The notes beneath the pieces are model-generated. The model had not been told where the DNA came from. It did no database searches and was given only the letters and a program-made list of their open reading frames with translations. Made by a program: the position numbers and the translations under genes. Shown piece by piece: positions 50,421-62,646 of a stretch of 64,000 nt of DNA. How positions within the stretch are numbered: the stretch's first letter is position 1; the number at the start of each line of letters is the position of its first letter. The stretch spans positions 7,542,085 through 7,606,084 of the forward strand of contig JAQFVV010012396.1 in the NCBI GenBank assembly GCA_028023455.1, given 5' to 3'. Source of the DNA: Epiperipatus broadwayi. Its lineage: Eukaryota; Onychophora; Udeonychophora; Euonychophora; Peripatidae.

Positions 50421-52790
50421 TCTGGATTTCCCACCAAAACTAATATACCCAAGTTCACCATAAAGTACTTTTAGAGGACTATTACTATTCATTCATTTTT
50501 CATTTTCAATACAATGAAGATGTGCCTTTGCAACAATAAATTTATTGTTTGTGTTTTCATCCTCATATTTTTAGAAATAAATCAAGCATCCTCAAAAAAA
50601 TTTAGTATTTTTATGTAATACTAATAAAAGGTGCATGTTTTATTTCCATTCAATAAACTGAAAAAAACAACACATGTACAATTAATTTAAATATGGTAAT
50701 TACATCACTATAATAAAATATTCTATCTTCTAACTTGTTAAATGCAACAGCAGATTATTGAAGTTTTGTCATCATTTTTGCATAATGGTAATTAATGTTG
50801 TTGTTTTTTTCCAGTTATTAAAATTATGGAAAAAAAAAAACGTATGCACCTTTTCTTTTAACTGAAAAAAATATTCTTACCTACGTTACTACAATATTTG
50901 AATTATTTTACATTTTCAAAATATTTATTCCCTCTAAAAGGGTGGTGAAGATTTTGTTTTTCTATGATTGGCTGATAAAAAACTTGAATATTCTGAATAT
51001 TCACTAGCAAATCAAAAACCTTTGATGATGATATTCAAAACATTAAGAATATTCTATAAATCATTTTTTTGAACTAAGCAAAAAATAGCACAATTATTAA
51101 CATACTGTAAATATAAAAGTTAGAATAATTTTCCTTTCAGTGCATTCAAATTAAAATTTTCACCATCAAAGCTATATTGCATCTTGATGTCTGTTTTAAG
51201 AAATTGACTATAAAGTGTTTGTATGATTTATTGTTATAAAAACAGGATAGAAAACGAAGCTGAAGCACATTTCTGTTTAACTTAAAATATCTTACATTTT
51301 CACTGCCAATAATTATCTTTTCTTTCTTTCCATCTCGTGAAAGCTATTACAGTATAATGTTATTAAATTTTCGGGCACAATCGAGTAATTTTAAACATAG
51401 GCATAAACTTTTTTTATTAACTGAATCAAATGTTCTGACCCAATAATAAATGCAATATATAAATCACCTTTTGCTTATAGAACTTCATTTGCATTTTTTT
51501 TTTTTTTTTTATAAATTGTGGAGTTATTTATTTTATAAAAAAAATTCAATAGTTTTGAAACCAACAAATCATAAAGAGATTTTAATTTTTTTTTCATTTA
51601 TCTCGTTAGGATCTACATCCTTTTCATTTTTAAGTATCTTAGAGTTATCTTAATTTTATTAAACTAGATATTTTTGTCCAAATTTAAATTGGATAAGAGA
51701 AATATATTTATTAAAAGTTATCAATAGAATTAATGTATTTTTACTTAAAAGTAATGAAAAAAATATCAATATCAAATAAAAAAGTTTCATCCATTGATCT
51801 AATAGAATAATGGTGTCAGTTTTTAAATATATATACTTCTTTCATTGCATTAAAAAAGATCTAATGTGATCAGGATAGGAAAATGACTATATCATATATA
51901 TATAATTTTAATTTATCAATCATTTTTAAACCTTTTGTTAGTTGTTGAACTTTTTGTTGAACATTGCCAACAAGTTAATATTCTACCAAGCAGAGAATTT
52001 TACTATTTTTTTTAAATCATTGTCACAAAATTATCATGGTTTTTCTTTTTTAATCCAAAATAAAACTTAATCATATCCATAATTCAATCCTTAAAAGAGT
52101 TTCCTGCTTTAATAATGCAGCAAACTTAAAAATGCAAGTTTATGATTTTGATGTTTGATTCCATAAAACATTTTTCAAATTTTCTACCATAGCTGATAAA
52201 TTTGCAATTAATAAAACATGCATCTATAAAAGCTCATATAACATTAACTTTTTACATTTGCCTTCTATAATGTAATCCATTATATGCTATTGTTTTGAGC
52301 ATGGATATTAAGTCTTTTACAGTATTTTTTTACCTGGATAAAATATTTGTGATAATCATTTTATGTATTATGCAAAATTTGAGTTCACAGAGTCAATTCC
52401 ATTATTTCAATAATTTTTAGCCAAAAAGTATACTATTCCTTTTAACACAAGCATTAAAGATTATAAGGGCGAAGGGGGGGGGGTCGGCTTTTTTAATAAT
52501 ATTAAAATGATAACACTATTTAAAAAGAAATAAAAACTTTTTTAAAACTTTATGAATTTAACATTAAAATACAGGTATTATTTCATAAAGATAATTAACT
52601 AGTTTTTTAACGAAACCTATATACATTATTTATTGGTATACAAATAATAAACAGCCATCTGACATTCATAAAATAAAATAAGGTCAGTTACACCTGCTCT
52701 ATTTTCCCTAGCTCTGCTTTGGCCCTTCCAGAAGTATATATCTCTGAGACCAACCTGTTTTACTAAAAAGCAAATAAGTCCTAAGAGAAA
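50421..52790 (-). mobile_element. RTE/BovB-like LINE relic, copy C2
   Basis: Nucleotide similarity to C1 can be followed in the same order: CATTCATTTTTCATTTTCAA (50489; compare 46676), the AAACTAGATATTTTTGTCCA block (51661; compare 47931), and TATTGTTTTGAGCATGGATA (52290; compare 48642). Near 52690-52760 the minus strand reads LRDIYFWKGQSR, a worn version of the C1 endonuclease motif FFWKGKP. No open domain remains. A G-run at 52476-52485 interrupts the copy. Confidence 0.7.
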
Positions 52791-53449
52791 CATACTTGGA
52801 ATTTATATTCCCTGACCCTATTGTTCTTCTGGAAAATTTAGATACCCAATATTCTTTTATTGAATATTGCTATATATGTTTTCATTATGACAATATATGG
52901 TCTGCTTTGCCTAATTTAATTAATTATAAATACCTTTAGCAATAATTTGTTAATTATTAAATATATCTGTTATTTCATATTTATTCATATGTGTTTAACA
53001 TTCTGTATAGTTTTATAAATCTAACCTAAAATATTACAACTGTTGTTTTTGTTTTAATATAAGTTTCATTACATAAGATAATATTCTATTTTAATTATTA
53101 TATATATGAATGCATTGAAGCTGGTTTACCTTCCTAATGCATTAAAATATGACAGTGACATGTCGAGCCAAGTGATTTTAAAGATATTTTTATTTATATA
53201 TTTTACAAAAGTTAAAAAAGAAAACAATGGGAAATGCTGCAATAATTATCATGAAAAATTATTGATATTTACTTCAGCAAAAGTTCTTTGAATAGATTGA
53301 TTGTATTTACTGATAACTGAATAGTTATGACTGATTCAAGAATATACAGTTATTATACAAGAAATGCAGGAAGGTGTTTTAAACAAAGATATAATTAAAA
53401 AATAAAATAAATAATCAAATGTCTTTATAGGGAGATTGAGCACTGGAAA
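52791..53449. other. AT-rich intergenic sequence
   Basis: Nothing supported; the 61-codon + ORF at 53106-53291 has no motif. Confidence 0.3.
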
Positions 53450-53524
53450 TGTCAAAATTGGGAACAACTTGGGGATCTTATATTTTAAAATCTGATATTC
53501 TACCATTACACTAATCCATGCAGG
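53450..53524 (-). repeat. tRNA-like SINE or tRNA pseudogene
   Basis: The minus strand starts GCATGGATTAGTGTAATGGT; TTAGTGTAATGG is a good A box. A degenerate B box (AAGTTGTTCCC) lies 35-40 bases later. Length fits a tRNA, but the arms pair poorly. Confidence 0.5.
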
Positions 53525-53814
53525 CAAATGATTTTATTAATTGGTTTGAGGCATTTGACTTAATTAAGAAAATTTGTGGCAAACTTTTTTTTAACAAAAA
53601 CTGAAATATATTTAGATTTAATACCAATCCTAGTCAAAGAATATTGGTGACTATAGTTATTAAAAAAAACAAAGATACCAAAATGTATAGAGAAGTATAC
53701 TCAGATCTGTATAACTATACAAGAAAATTAGCTTGGATGAAAAATATTATTGCCTTTTAAGATGAGTGTTAGATGGGTAAATTAGATCCAAAGATTTAGA
53801 TGTATTACTGTCAG

Positions 53815-54030
53815 ATCCAAGGCTCCTCACTGATAAAAGTCATAAGTAAAAACTAATCTGGAGATATTGGATAAATAGGAATTAAATAATGAATAAATGC
53901 ACAACCTTCTAGTATCTACTGACTACTATAACTTGCACTAGATGATACTATCATGTGAAAAAAATTGCTACTGTTTTTACAACTTGTGTAAGGATAAGAA
54001 ATGGTGATTGTGTGATATTTCAATGGTATA
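53815..54030 (-). mobile_element. Foldback/MITE-like element F3, degenerate
   Basis: The reverse complement follows the family: GATCCAAGGCTCCTCACTGAT..., a worn TTTGTGCAT segment near 53898-53910, CTAGTGCAAG near 53937, then the worn outer arm (GATAAGAAATGGTGATTGTG near 53993-54012). The arm and inner part are present in one copy, which links the 57-bp arm of F2 to the family. Confidence 0.6.
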
Positions 54031-54584
54031 AAAAATGTACTTACTGTAATATAAAATCTGAGATATTTCAAACAAAAACTAGTATTATAATAGGGATTTG
54101 TTTTTGTATAAAAATATTTTTTGTTTTTATGATACTCTTTGGTACAGTTTATATGTAGCTTAACAAATCAGGCATTAAGATGTCATATGGTTTTTAATTT
54201 AAATCATTTAAAAGCAAAACAAAAACTTCATTTTCTTAGTCTCTGAAAAGACTATGAATATGGAGCAACAAGGGGTCTGAAAGCACTAAGTCTGTAAATC
54301 AGAATATATATACAAAAGCCTACAAATTATTACATAAAAAGTTTCACCGCAACGCATAAGCATATTATTAATTACAAAGTGAAAGTGAAATAAAATTTGT
54401 TATTAGTTTCTATTCTTGACACTTCAAAAGATAGTTCAGAGAGGGTTATTAATGTTTTGAATATAATTTATAAAGAATTTGATTTTTATTAATTATTGTT
54501 CAAAAAATTCTGATGCCTTATCAAACATTAATGGAAGAAAAATCTTTATCAATCGTTTTTTTTTTCATTTTTTTTCCATGTATC
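54031..54584. other. AT-rich intergenic sequence
   Basis: Nothing supported. Confidence 0.3.
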
Positions 54585-54672
54585 ATAGCATTGGCTGGAA
54601 AGCGTACCCACTAACCCGGGACAACTGCTTGTAAGGCAGCTGTGCTGACCACTTATCCACCAATGCTTGACA
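54559..54672 (-). repeat. tRNA-derived SINE S2
   Basis: Reverse complement: GTCAAGCATTGGTGGATAAG ... CTGCCTTACAAGCAGTTGTC ... GGGTTAGTGGGTACGC ... CAATGCTATGATACATGG then an A-rich tail (54559-54584 on the + strand is T-rich). It matches S1 at 59878 over its full length. Confidence 0.75.
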
Positions 54673-55251
54673 TTTAACAACTTTTTGATCTAGAAGATTA
54701 TTAGTTTGACAACTTTTTAGATAGAAATATGGATTTAAATGTTGATATACAGCATCTGCTTCAATGAACTGTTACCGAATGTTAAAACATATTTCATCAT
54801 AGAAATACAAATATTTTAATACCCCATGAGGTTTAGTCTAAGAATGGACTTCGGAATTCAAGATTCATAGGTCAAACTCCTGAGCAACAAACCGTGTGAT
54901 TTGTTCAATAAATTATCTTGATTAAATTGTTTGTAGGGCTGACAATCTGACAAATTTATTGCATAAAATATAAAGATATAGAAAAAAGTACTGTTTAAGG
55001 ATGCTTCACAATACAAAAAACATGATGATAAAATAAATAGTGCATTTTTCATCTACAATTAAGAATGTTGTTTACTAATTATACATGAGCATGTATGGTG
55101 GATATGTGGTTTTGCCTATCTGAAGAGATCTGGATGAATTGAAATTCACATAGAAGCCATTAGCATATTTTTTCCATCAATGTCTACAACTCTATGTTTG
55201 AAATATATAGCATCAGTTATAGTTTCTATAAATATAAAATATTAATTGTAG
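54673..55251. other. AT-rich intergenic sequence
   Basis: Nothing supported. Confidence 0.3.
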
Positions 55252-55340
55252 TCAAGCATTGGTGGCTAATGGTTGGCATAGCTGCCTTCCAAGCAGCTGG
55301 ACCGGGTTTGCCTCCCAGTCAACACATTTGACATATGAAA
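55252..55340 (+). repeat. tRNA-derived SINE S3
   Basis: GTCAAGCATTGGTGGCTAAT ... CTGCCTTCCAAGCAGCTGG ... CCGGGTTTGCCTCCCAG, ending TTTGACATATGAAAT, homologous to S1 and S2. TAATTGT occurs on both sides (55243 and about 55354), a weak target duplication candidate. Confidence 0.72.
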
Positions 55341-55592
55341 TAATAATAATGATAATTGTGTATAAAAAAATAATTTACTAAAAAATAGAAGATTGAAATA
55401 TTAATATATCATTATCAGTAGCAGACTCTTGCAAATAAGTATGAATATTTAAACTCCAAAAAAAAAAATAGACTTTAATAATGACAATAGGCCAGAAATA
55501 AATCTTACAGTGACTGTGTAAAACAATTTGTGATTACTCATACTTTATGCTGATACATTGTTCTACTTATTTAATATTTTGTTATGTTAGTT
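55341..55592. other. AT-rich spacer
   Basis: Nothing supported. Confidence 0.3.
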
Positions 55593-56017
55593 TTAATTTT
55601 TTTTGCAGCAAGATTTTGTTTTGGAAGCCTTCAGCATCATGCCTAATTGTAGATCTCTCATGCATTCTGCTTTCAACCATGTCCTCCCAATGAAAGCATT
55701 TAATATTGCATTTCTGCAGAGCATCTTTGAGACAATCTTTATAATAAAAGTGGGGTCTATCTCCTCCATAAAAATTATGTTCAAGTTTACTGTAAAATAT
55801 TTTTTAAAAAGTATGTGCTATTCATTTTTTTCACATATCTAATCCAATAAAGTCATGATTTTAGAACAGTAGCCTTTATTGTTTCCCATCCAGTAATTTG
55901 AAGAACATAGTTGATCATATGATTTTCCCCATCACAATTTAGAATTTTACATTCTTAAATAAAAATTGTCTAATGCTTTTATATTACATTGATAGGGAAT
56001 ATAAGATTTAAAACATG

Positions 56018-56166
56018 CAAAACTCTCTATATGTATTGCCACTCAGTGCAAGCCAGAGTAATCAATGGATGCCAGAAGGCTTGTGCATAAAATCTTCATC
56101 TAGTGCCTACTCATTCAATATTCCCAGACTAATTTTTGGTTTGTGGCCTTCATCAGTGAGGAATCT
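56018..56166 (+). mobile_element. Foldback/MITE-like element F4, partial
   Basis: GCAAAACTCTCTATATGTAT followed by AATCAATGGATGCCAGAAGGC, TTGTGCATAAAATC and GGCCTTCATCAGTGAGGA. It matches the left part of F2 closely and stops at GAGGAATCTATGA without a right end. It sits inside LINE relic C3. Confidence 0.75.
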
Positions 56167-57194
56167 ATGATTTATTTTTGTATAATAAATGGGGTAAAAT
56201 AATAGATCTATCTATGGCCAATTTGTTTATAGAAAGGATGAAAAAGATTGACCTCGCTGGATGATGAGATGAGAAGAAATACATACTATTGAGGAGCTGG
56301 CAATGAAGAGAACCTAATGGAGAAATGGATGAACTTGTGGTATGATTGTTCTCTGGAGTTGCCCCTAGGACAGAATACCATTGATTGATCACTATAATAA
56401 AATACCCTATCTTTTACTTGTTAAATAAAATAGCAGCTTATTGTAAGATATGTTGAATCTAAACTAAAAAGATATCTAAGTTGGTTGCACTTTTAAGCTG
56501 ACAACAATTTAAGCTAAAAGTTACGGGAAAGTTTTCTTCTGCCACTAAAGAATTACTAAATCAAGGAGTTTTTAAATTGTGTCCAAATCCAGGAAGATAA
56601 AGTATTTGTCTTTGCTCTTCAAATTAATAATTCAGCAACAATGGGTATCATATTTAGTTGCCTAGAAGCAGCTCCAAAATATGTGGTCTGGGACTTTTTT
56701 TCACATATGGAGAGTTATTGAACCCCTACTGACTCACTAAACAATAAAGCTAACATAAGAGCAAATATGTGCGTAAAATACATGTAATGTTAAATAATAA
56801 AAACAATAAATTTGTGAGAGTTATATATTTAAACATATATAATATATATTGTTTATATTATTTTAATATTATATGTATTTTAAAACCACATACTTACTAT
56901 TATATTAAATTATTTATATGAAACTAAAGGATACAAACTAAAAAGAAACAACACTTTTTAATTAAAAAATACCACAACTTTATTACCTACAACTATAATT
57001 AACAAATAATATGAGAATAATAAATAATGCGACCAAAAAAGTAAGAAAAGGAATTAATTAACAAATTTTATATTTTATCTTACATTTGTTTGAACAATAA
57101 ATATATATAATATTAAGATAAATGTATGTCAATGATGTCAATTAACAAAAGTCATATTTCTGCTATTCTTTTACATTTTTTACTATGAAAATAA

Positions 57195-57262
57195 TGTAAT
57201 TAAAGGGATTTGAACTCAGATTTTCAAGCTCTCTACTCTCATCCATTTTATCCAATATAACT
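57195..57262 (-). repeat. tRNA-like short repeat, copy 3
   Basis: The reverse complement reads AAAATGGATGAGAGTAGAGAG ... CTGAGTTCAAATCCC, matching the repeats at 43437 and 43976 with a better B box (GAGTTCAAATCCC). Confidence 0.5.
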
Positions 57263-57649
57263 GATACACAAGAACACATACATTATACTTGTATGTCAAT
57301 ATAAAAATAATGCTACAAAATTGAAAAAAAAATCAATTTTTTTAAATTAACAAATATTTCACAATCAAACAAAAAATATATTTAATAAACAAATATTATG
57401 AACAAATAATATGCTGTGTTGTTTAAAGTACAAGAATTATTGTTTTTTTATTCATAAAAAAAAACAACCTCAAGCAAACCTTTCCACCACCATTAGTAAA
57501 TAGCATGAATGTTATGAAGATCCACATTTCTGCTTGCTATTCTGCAGCCACCTTTTCTATCTGACAAAGTCAAGATGTGTGTGTATAGTTCTGGCGCTTG
57601 GACAAAACCTTTTGTTTAATTATTTTTTACTTTTAGGGTCATAAAAGGC

Positions 57650-57970
57650 AAATGTTTGGACATCTCCCTTTTATTTATTTGTATTATTTATGGAAAAAAT
57701 TAAAAAAATTAAGCAAAGTCTATAGTTGTATTTCAATGATTGGTAAGGAAAACATTTGGATAGGTCACTAAGTCACAAATATCGCCCTATTCATTTATTT
57801 ATTGTTAATTTTATTATTCAAATAAATGCAAGATAAAACATAAAATTCTTGTTTATTTTTTATATTATTTAATGAAAAAAAAACTAAAAAAATAAGTATT
57901 TTCAATGGCTAGAAATATTTGGCAAGGTCACAAATCTCCCTCTTAATTATTTACTGTTAATATTATATAT
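57650..57970. repeat. Diverged two-unit direct repeat
   Basis: Two segments of about 180 bp share TATTATTTA.(T)GGAAAAA, a CAATG(A)TTGG/GCTAG...ATTTGG stretch, AGGTCAC.AA.TC and TTATTTA.TGTTAAT. Composition is AT-rich, so similarity is approximate. Confidence 0.4.
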
Positions 57971-58570
57971 ATTTAAATATAAATTTCTCATATATTTATT
58001 ATTAGTATTCTATTAATATTTTACATGTTTTATTCATAAATTTACTGTTATGTTAGATTTATCATTTAGTATATTTGTAGTGGTTCAGTTGCTCCCCATG
58101 TAGTAAAAAAAGTCTCAGAACACATATTATTTCAAAGATTTTTGTTGTAAAAAATTAAAAACAAAATTGGAATTAGTACACATTTTTCCTTAACACACTT
58201 TTTATTTTAAATTTTTTATCTGTAGAAATAACATTTCTTTTTAGAATATGAATAAATTTCACTTGACAATAAGTTGATTTCAACCATTGTCACTTGGACT
58301 TATTCAATTAATTGAGTCAAATGCCTTGACCAAATCAATGAAAGCCATATATACATCCCACATTTGTACTGATACTTTTCATAAAGATTTTACCTGGCAA
58401 CAAAAATGATATAATACTTTTAAAAACCACAATGAATCTCTGATAACGTCCATTTATAAGTGAAAATGACCTATTCAACAAAATTCTTGAAAAGTACTTT
58501 TATTTATAGTGGATAACAATGATAGTTCATAATAATTACTACAGACTATATATATGTAAACATATAGATA

Positions 58571-59861
58571 TATCTAACCTTTATTAAATTTTAAACTTAT
58601 ATCTAATGTTATAGAAATATGATTTCTTTTGCTAATAAAAAGTGATTAATGACCATTTATTTATGATTATTGAATGCATATGGACTTAGATAAAATAAAC
58701 TTGTATAAAATGTATATATATATGAACCAACAAGTAAGTTGAATAAAATAAGCAAAATTTTTGACTCTCAATAGGACTAGCTGATAATTCATATATGAAT
58801 GATAACGTGAGTTAAAAAACAAGCAGGAAGCGGTAAACAGACTATCAGAAACATATCTTCATTGTGTTAGAAAATAATAAATATTGTAAAAAAAAGATAT
58901 CGAAAAATAAATCTAAATACTCTTTTGCTTTTAACAATAATAATCTGGAAAAGAAAAAAACGAATTTATCTAACACAGACGCATATGCAAGCACACATAG
59001 ATAAAATAATAGAAATGCGAACAAGTTATTAATTCTCTCAAGGTAGTTTAATTATATATTATAATATACTCACAAAAATGTTATTAAAAATAATTTTTTG
59101 ACTGATTGCATATTTATTTTTTCTTACATCAAAACTTATTTCTTAATTTTGTTGCATTTTACTAAAAATGACTGACACTGAGTAGTAGCTTAAATATAAA
59201 TATATTTTTCACTTTAGATTTTGTAAAAAATAAAAAAAATAACGAGCTATTCCCTACAAACAAAGGTTTGTACTTTTTTCATGAGTGAAAATATTCTTAT
59301 CTGAAAAGCTGTTTAAGATTGGTGAGAAATAAAGGTAAGCTTTGTTTAAAACAGGTTGAGAGAACCTGGCTGCTGAATGTTTACATAAAGATAGCATTTT
59401 TTTTTTTTAAAGCATAGGAAATGAACCTATCTTGGGAAACTACTAGGAATGATGATGAGAATAACAACTAAAACAAACACTCCAGTTATTAAATTCAAAT
59501 AATCTATTTTTCGAAAATTTAAAAATAATATTTGTTTTTATATGAAAAAATATTTAATACAAATAAATTTTTAAAAAATATATAGTATTTGGTTTGTTTA
59601 TTTTTTAATGTCTTATTACTCACAACTAAATTAGGCTTCAACTATATAATATAATATTGGCGATAGATTATATCACAATTCTGTCAATGCAAAAAGATCG
59701 CTTCAAACAGCAGGGAAAAGAAATCGTAAATTATTATGTATATAATGTTAACATTTTTATGAATAGTCAAAAATAACATTCTTTTAATTGCCAGGCATTA
59801 GTATTGATTTGAAGGCAATAATATAATAAAGTTTAGTGTGTAAATGAGTTATTTCCTGACT
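58571..59861. other. AT-rich intergenic sequence
   Basis: Nothing supported. Confidence 0.3.
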
Positions 59862-59877
59862 AAAAGAAGAGGCAGTT

Positions 59878-59982
59878 TTGTCAAGCATTGGCGGTCGAGA
59901 GGTCAGCGACGGCTGCTTTACAAGCAGTTGTCCCGGGTTAGCGGGTTCGCTTCCCGGCTGATGCTATGACACATGAGAAAAA
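59878..59982 (+). repeat. tRNA-derived SINE S1 with 16-bp target-site duplication
   Basis: TTGTCAAGCATTGGCGGTCG ... GCTGCTTTACAAGCAG ... GCGGGTTCGCTTCCCGG ... TGATGCTATGACACATGAG followed by A's. A tRNA-like shape is visible: AGCAT/ATGCT acceptor pairing, a GCTGC-TTTACAA-GCAGT anticodon-like arm (triplet TAC) and a GGGTTCGCTTCCC B box. AAAAGAAGAGGCAGTT occurs immediately before (59862-59877) and after (59983-59998), an exact 16-bp duplication, showing retroposition. Long for a class I tRNA between anticodon and T arms, so not a normal tRNA gene. Confidence 0.85.
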
Positions 59983-59999
59983 AAAAGAAGAGGCAGTTG

Positions 60000-61528
60000 C
60001 CATATTCCCCTGTCATTTCCACAACCTGTAGTTTGAATCGATTATTAAGTATATTTAGATTTTCTTCAGTAAATTGATCCATAGATAACTCAGATAAACT
60101 ATTCAATATTGATTAGTAAATACTAAACAATTATTAGCCAGAGAATTCTAATCTCCAGACTAATCTGGGTTAATCAATTGAACGTTAATGCGCTAATTGT
60201 AGAAACAAAAAATAAACTTCTAATATAATGAAATCATGGAAAGTATTATCCTTCTAAAAGCACAGCTTATGATTTACCTCTATCTGGTTAAACAATATTA
60301 TTGCCTTAAATTTCTACAATATAAAATATTATGTTTATATACGTATAATTTACTCAACATAAACATTTACGTGCATATCCAATGCACATTTTAAGTAAGT
60401 ATCACAAATCACTGATATCATGTTATAAAATAAATATCATCTGACTGTTTCATAAAGATTTAATGTAAATGTTTCTTCTCAGTAATAATATGGTAAATTT
60501 TAGGATATAACATCTCATCTTAAACTAGATCTTTATTAAAGATTTTTTTTTGCTTTTTGGTATTTAAACAGAAATCTTTCATTATTTATTAATTAAGTGA
60601 CCGACCCATAACCATATAAACTCTTAAAATTTCAATAAAATTAACAATGATTTCGAATTCTTTTATTTTTTATTCTCAACATAATATTTTCTTGTTTCTT
60701 TGTGGCATTTAAATCTTTGCTTTTTTATTGAATTGTCAGTCCATGTTATACAACAATAAGTCAAATCATCTAAGGCATTCTAGAATTTACATGCGCACAC
60801 AATAATTACTCTTACCTATCAATGTTTTCAGCAATATTCACTTCTTGCATGATGAAGATCTGTACCAATACATTTCAGTACTTTACATCCATAGATAATT
60901 TCTTTAAACTTCACTTTGTTTAAAAATATATATATCCCAGATATACATGTTTGTAATCTTATTTGTATATTTTGGTTTTTATAGTTGTTAATCATAACAT
61001 ATATCTCTTTATTTTTTGCAGTATGGTTTGTAATCTCAGTGATGCATTTCTTATATCAAAAATAAATTGTAGAACATTTATAATTTTTATTAATCACATT
61101 AATGTATTTTATTTGAATGTTAAAGTGAAGATTTTCACAGATAAATAATATTAGACTTCCAGATTTAGTTTGTCAAGTTATTAGATTGCTTTTTATTGGC
61201 TTTCTCTTTCTAATTGTAGACTTTATGTATACTTAATAAATAATCAGAATGTTATTTTAAATGAATGTGTAACAGTATTGAGAAAAAGGTCAATGACTCC
61301 TAAGATATATTTTGGTTAAAATAGATTCCTTCTTTTAAGCTTCTGCCACACATCATTTTCAAATGTAGTAAATACACAATATTAATATACTAAACAATAA
61401 TGAAAACAAATAACTTCTAATATGCGTTTTAATTAAAATATGCTTTGGTAGGTCATTTATTTTTCTCCCAATTTTTTTTTTTTGGATATTTGTTTGAAGT
61501 GAGACATAAAAGAAACAATTATATATAA
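60000..61528. other. AT-rich intergenic sequence
   Basis: No gene supported. The 61-codon + ORF at 60963-61148 is unrecognised. Confidence 0.3.
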
Positions 61529-61537
61529 TGATCACAG

Positions 61538-61578
<41 letters not shown>

Positions 61579-61589
61579 GTGATCATAGT

Positions 61590-61629
<40 letters not shown>

Positions 61630-61631
61630 AC
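61529..61631. repeat. Two adjacent AT hairpins
   Basis: ATGATCACAGTATATA (61529) pairs with TATATTGTGATCAT (to 61586) around a (TA)n core. Directly after, GTTACTATATA (61588) pairs with TATATAGTAAC (to 61631) around a second (TA)n core. Confidence 0.85.
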
Positions 61632-61639
61632 AATAACTA

Positions 61640-62646
61640 CCATACCTATCTCTGTTGAGTTTAAACCCTGTTATTCAACTAGAAGATCAACCAGAGCAAA
61701 ATGAGTAATTTCACTAATGCAATGACTTTTTAGTGGCCTACTCAAATTATCTTAAGCCCCACATCAGAAGCACTAAGAATCATCTAGATCTGGCTCGTAA
61801 CCACTTATAACCTCCTATGATTCTGTTAAAAGAAAATTTGCATTAGACTAATGAAAAAGGGTTTAAATTGATAGTCATCAGTTATATTTCCTAATCATCC
61901 TATTTTGATATCAATCTCCACCAGGGTCAGTCAAACTTGGTCTGGGTAAAGCATTTTATAAAAGTCCTAGACCCATGGGCTTTAAGTGCCACTTTCAATA
62001 CACACACATTAGATCTGCAATGTATTAGACCTGCTATGCCTTTCCACATTTATACCAATCTGCTGATAATTTTATAATCTTGTGATCTGACCAAATAATG
62101 TCTGCCCTGGAACTTAAACAAACTTAAAATGATAAATTTGTCAAAATGGTCCACATGTACATGATATTTTTGCAAGTTTACTAATTTATCAGCAGTCTGA
62201 ATACATATGTGAAAAGGTGTAACCGCTCTAATATATAACACTAATTACATCAGAATAAATCTGAAAAAGAGCATTTTTAACAATACTAAAAATATAAATG
62301 TCACACAAAAAATATTAAATATGACATGACATTATGCAATTCCCAAATGTTATTTTAAATAAGGATATTTAATTCTCTGTGAAATTACAAAACAATCACT
62401 AAAGCAAAATTGGCAAAAAACAATATTGTTTTAGTGATTTAAAATATTAGCATGACTAAATATTATATCAAAAATATTATGTGTATATCTGGCATGAAAT
62501 TACAAATGCTTAAAATAAAAACATATTTACCATGTAATATATAACAGAAATTGTCATGATGATGAAACAATTGTTTGTCTGTTCTATTTTATTTTAAGTG
62601 GATAAAATTTTGTTCCAAAATGGAGACTTAAAATAACTTTTTTTTT
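61640..62646. other. AT-rich intergenic sequence
   Basis: Nothing supported; somewhat less AT-rich near 61660-62060 without a readable ORF. AAATGGAGACTTA is repeated at 62619 and 62650. Confidence 0.3.

Larger units (their letters stand above)
55593..58570 (-). mobile_element. RTE/BovB-like LINE relic, copy C3 (interrupted)
   Basis: The minus ORF 55593-55784 begins MEEIDPTFI, aligned to MGEIDPSTL of C1 (46622). The following AATCCAATAAAGTCATGATT matches C1 near 46695. Further pieces are at 56385-56450 (CACTATAATAAAATACCC; compare C2 at 50705). At 58250-58560 lies the block with GTCAAATGCCTTGACCAAAT, TTTTACCTGGCAACAA and TTCTTGAAAAGTACTTTT, which matches C1 near 47520-47700. In between lie element F4, a tRNA-like relic and unassigned AT-rich DNA, so the copy is fragmentary or made of several insertions. 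Confidence 0.6.

Noticed and set aside
59878-59966. Functional tRNA gene with TAC anticodon
   Set aside because: Extra bases between anticodon-like and T arms, poor stem pairing, A tail and a 16-bp target duplication show a SINE instead.
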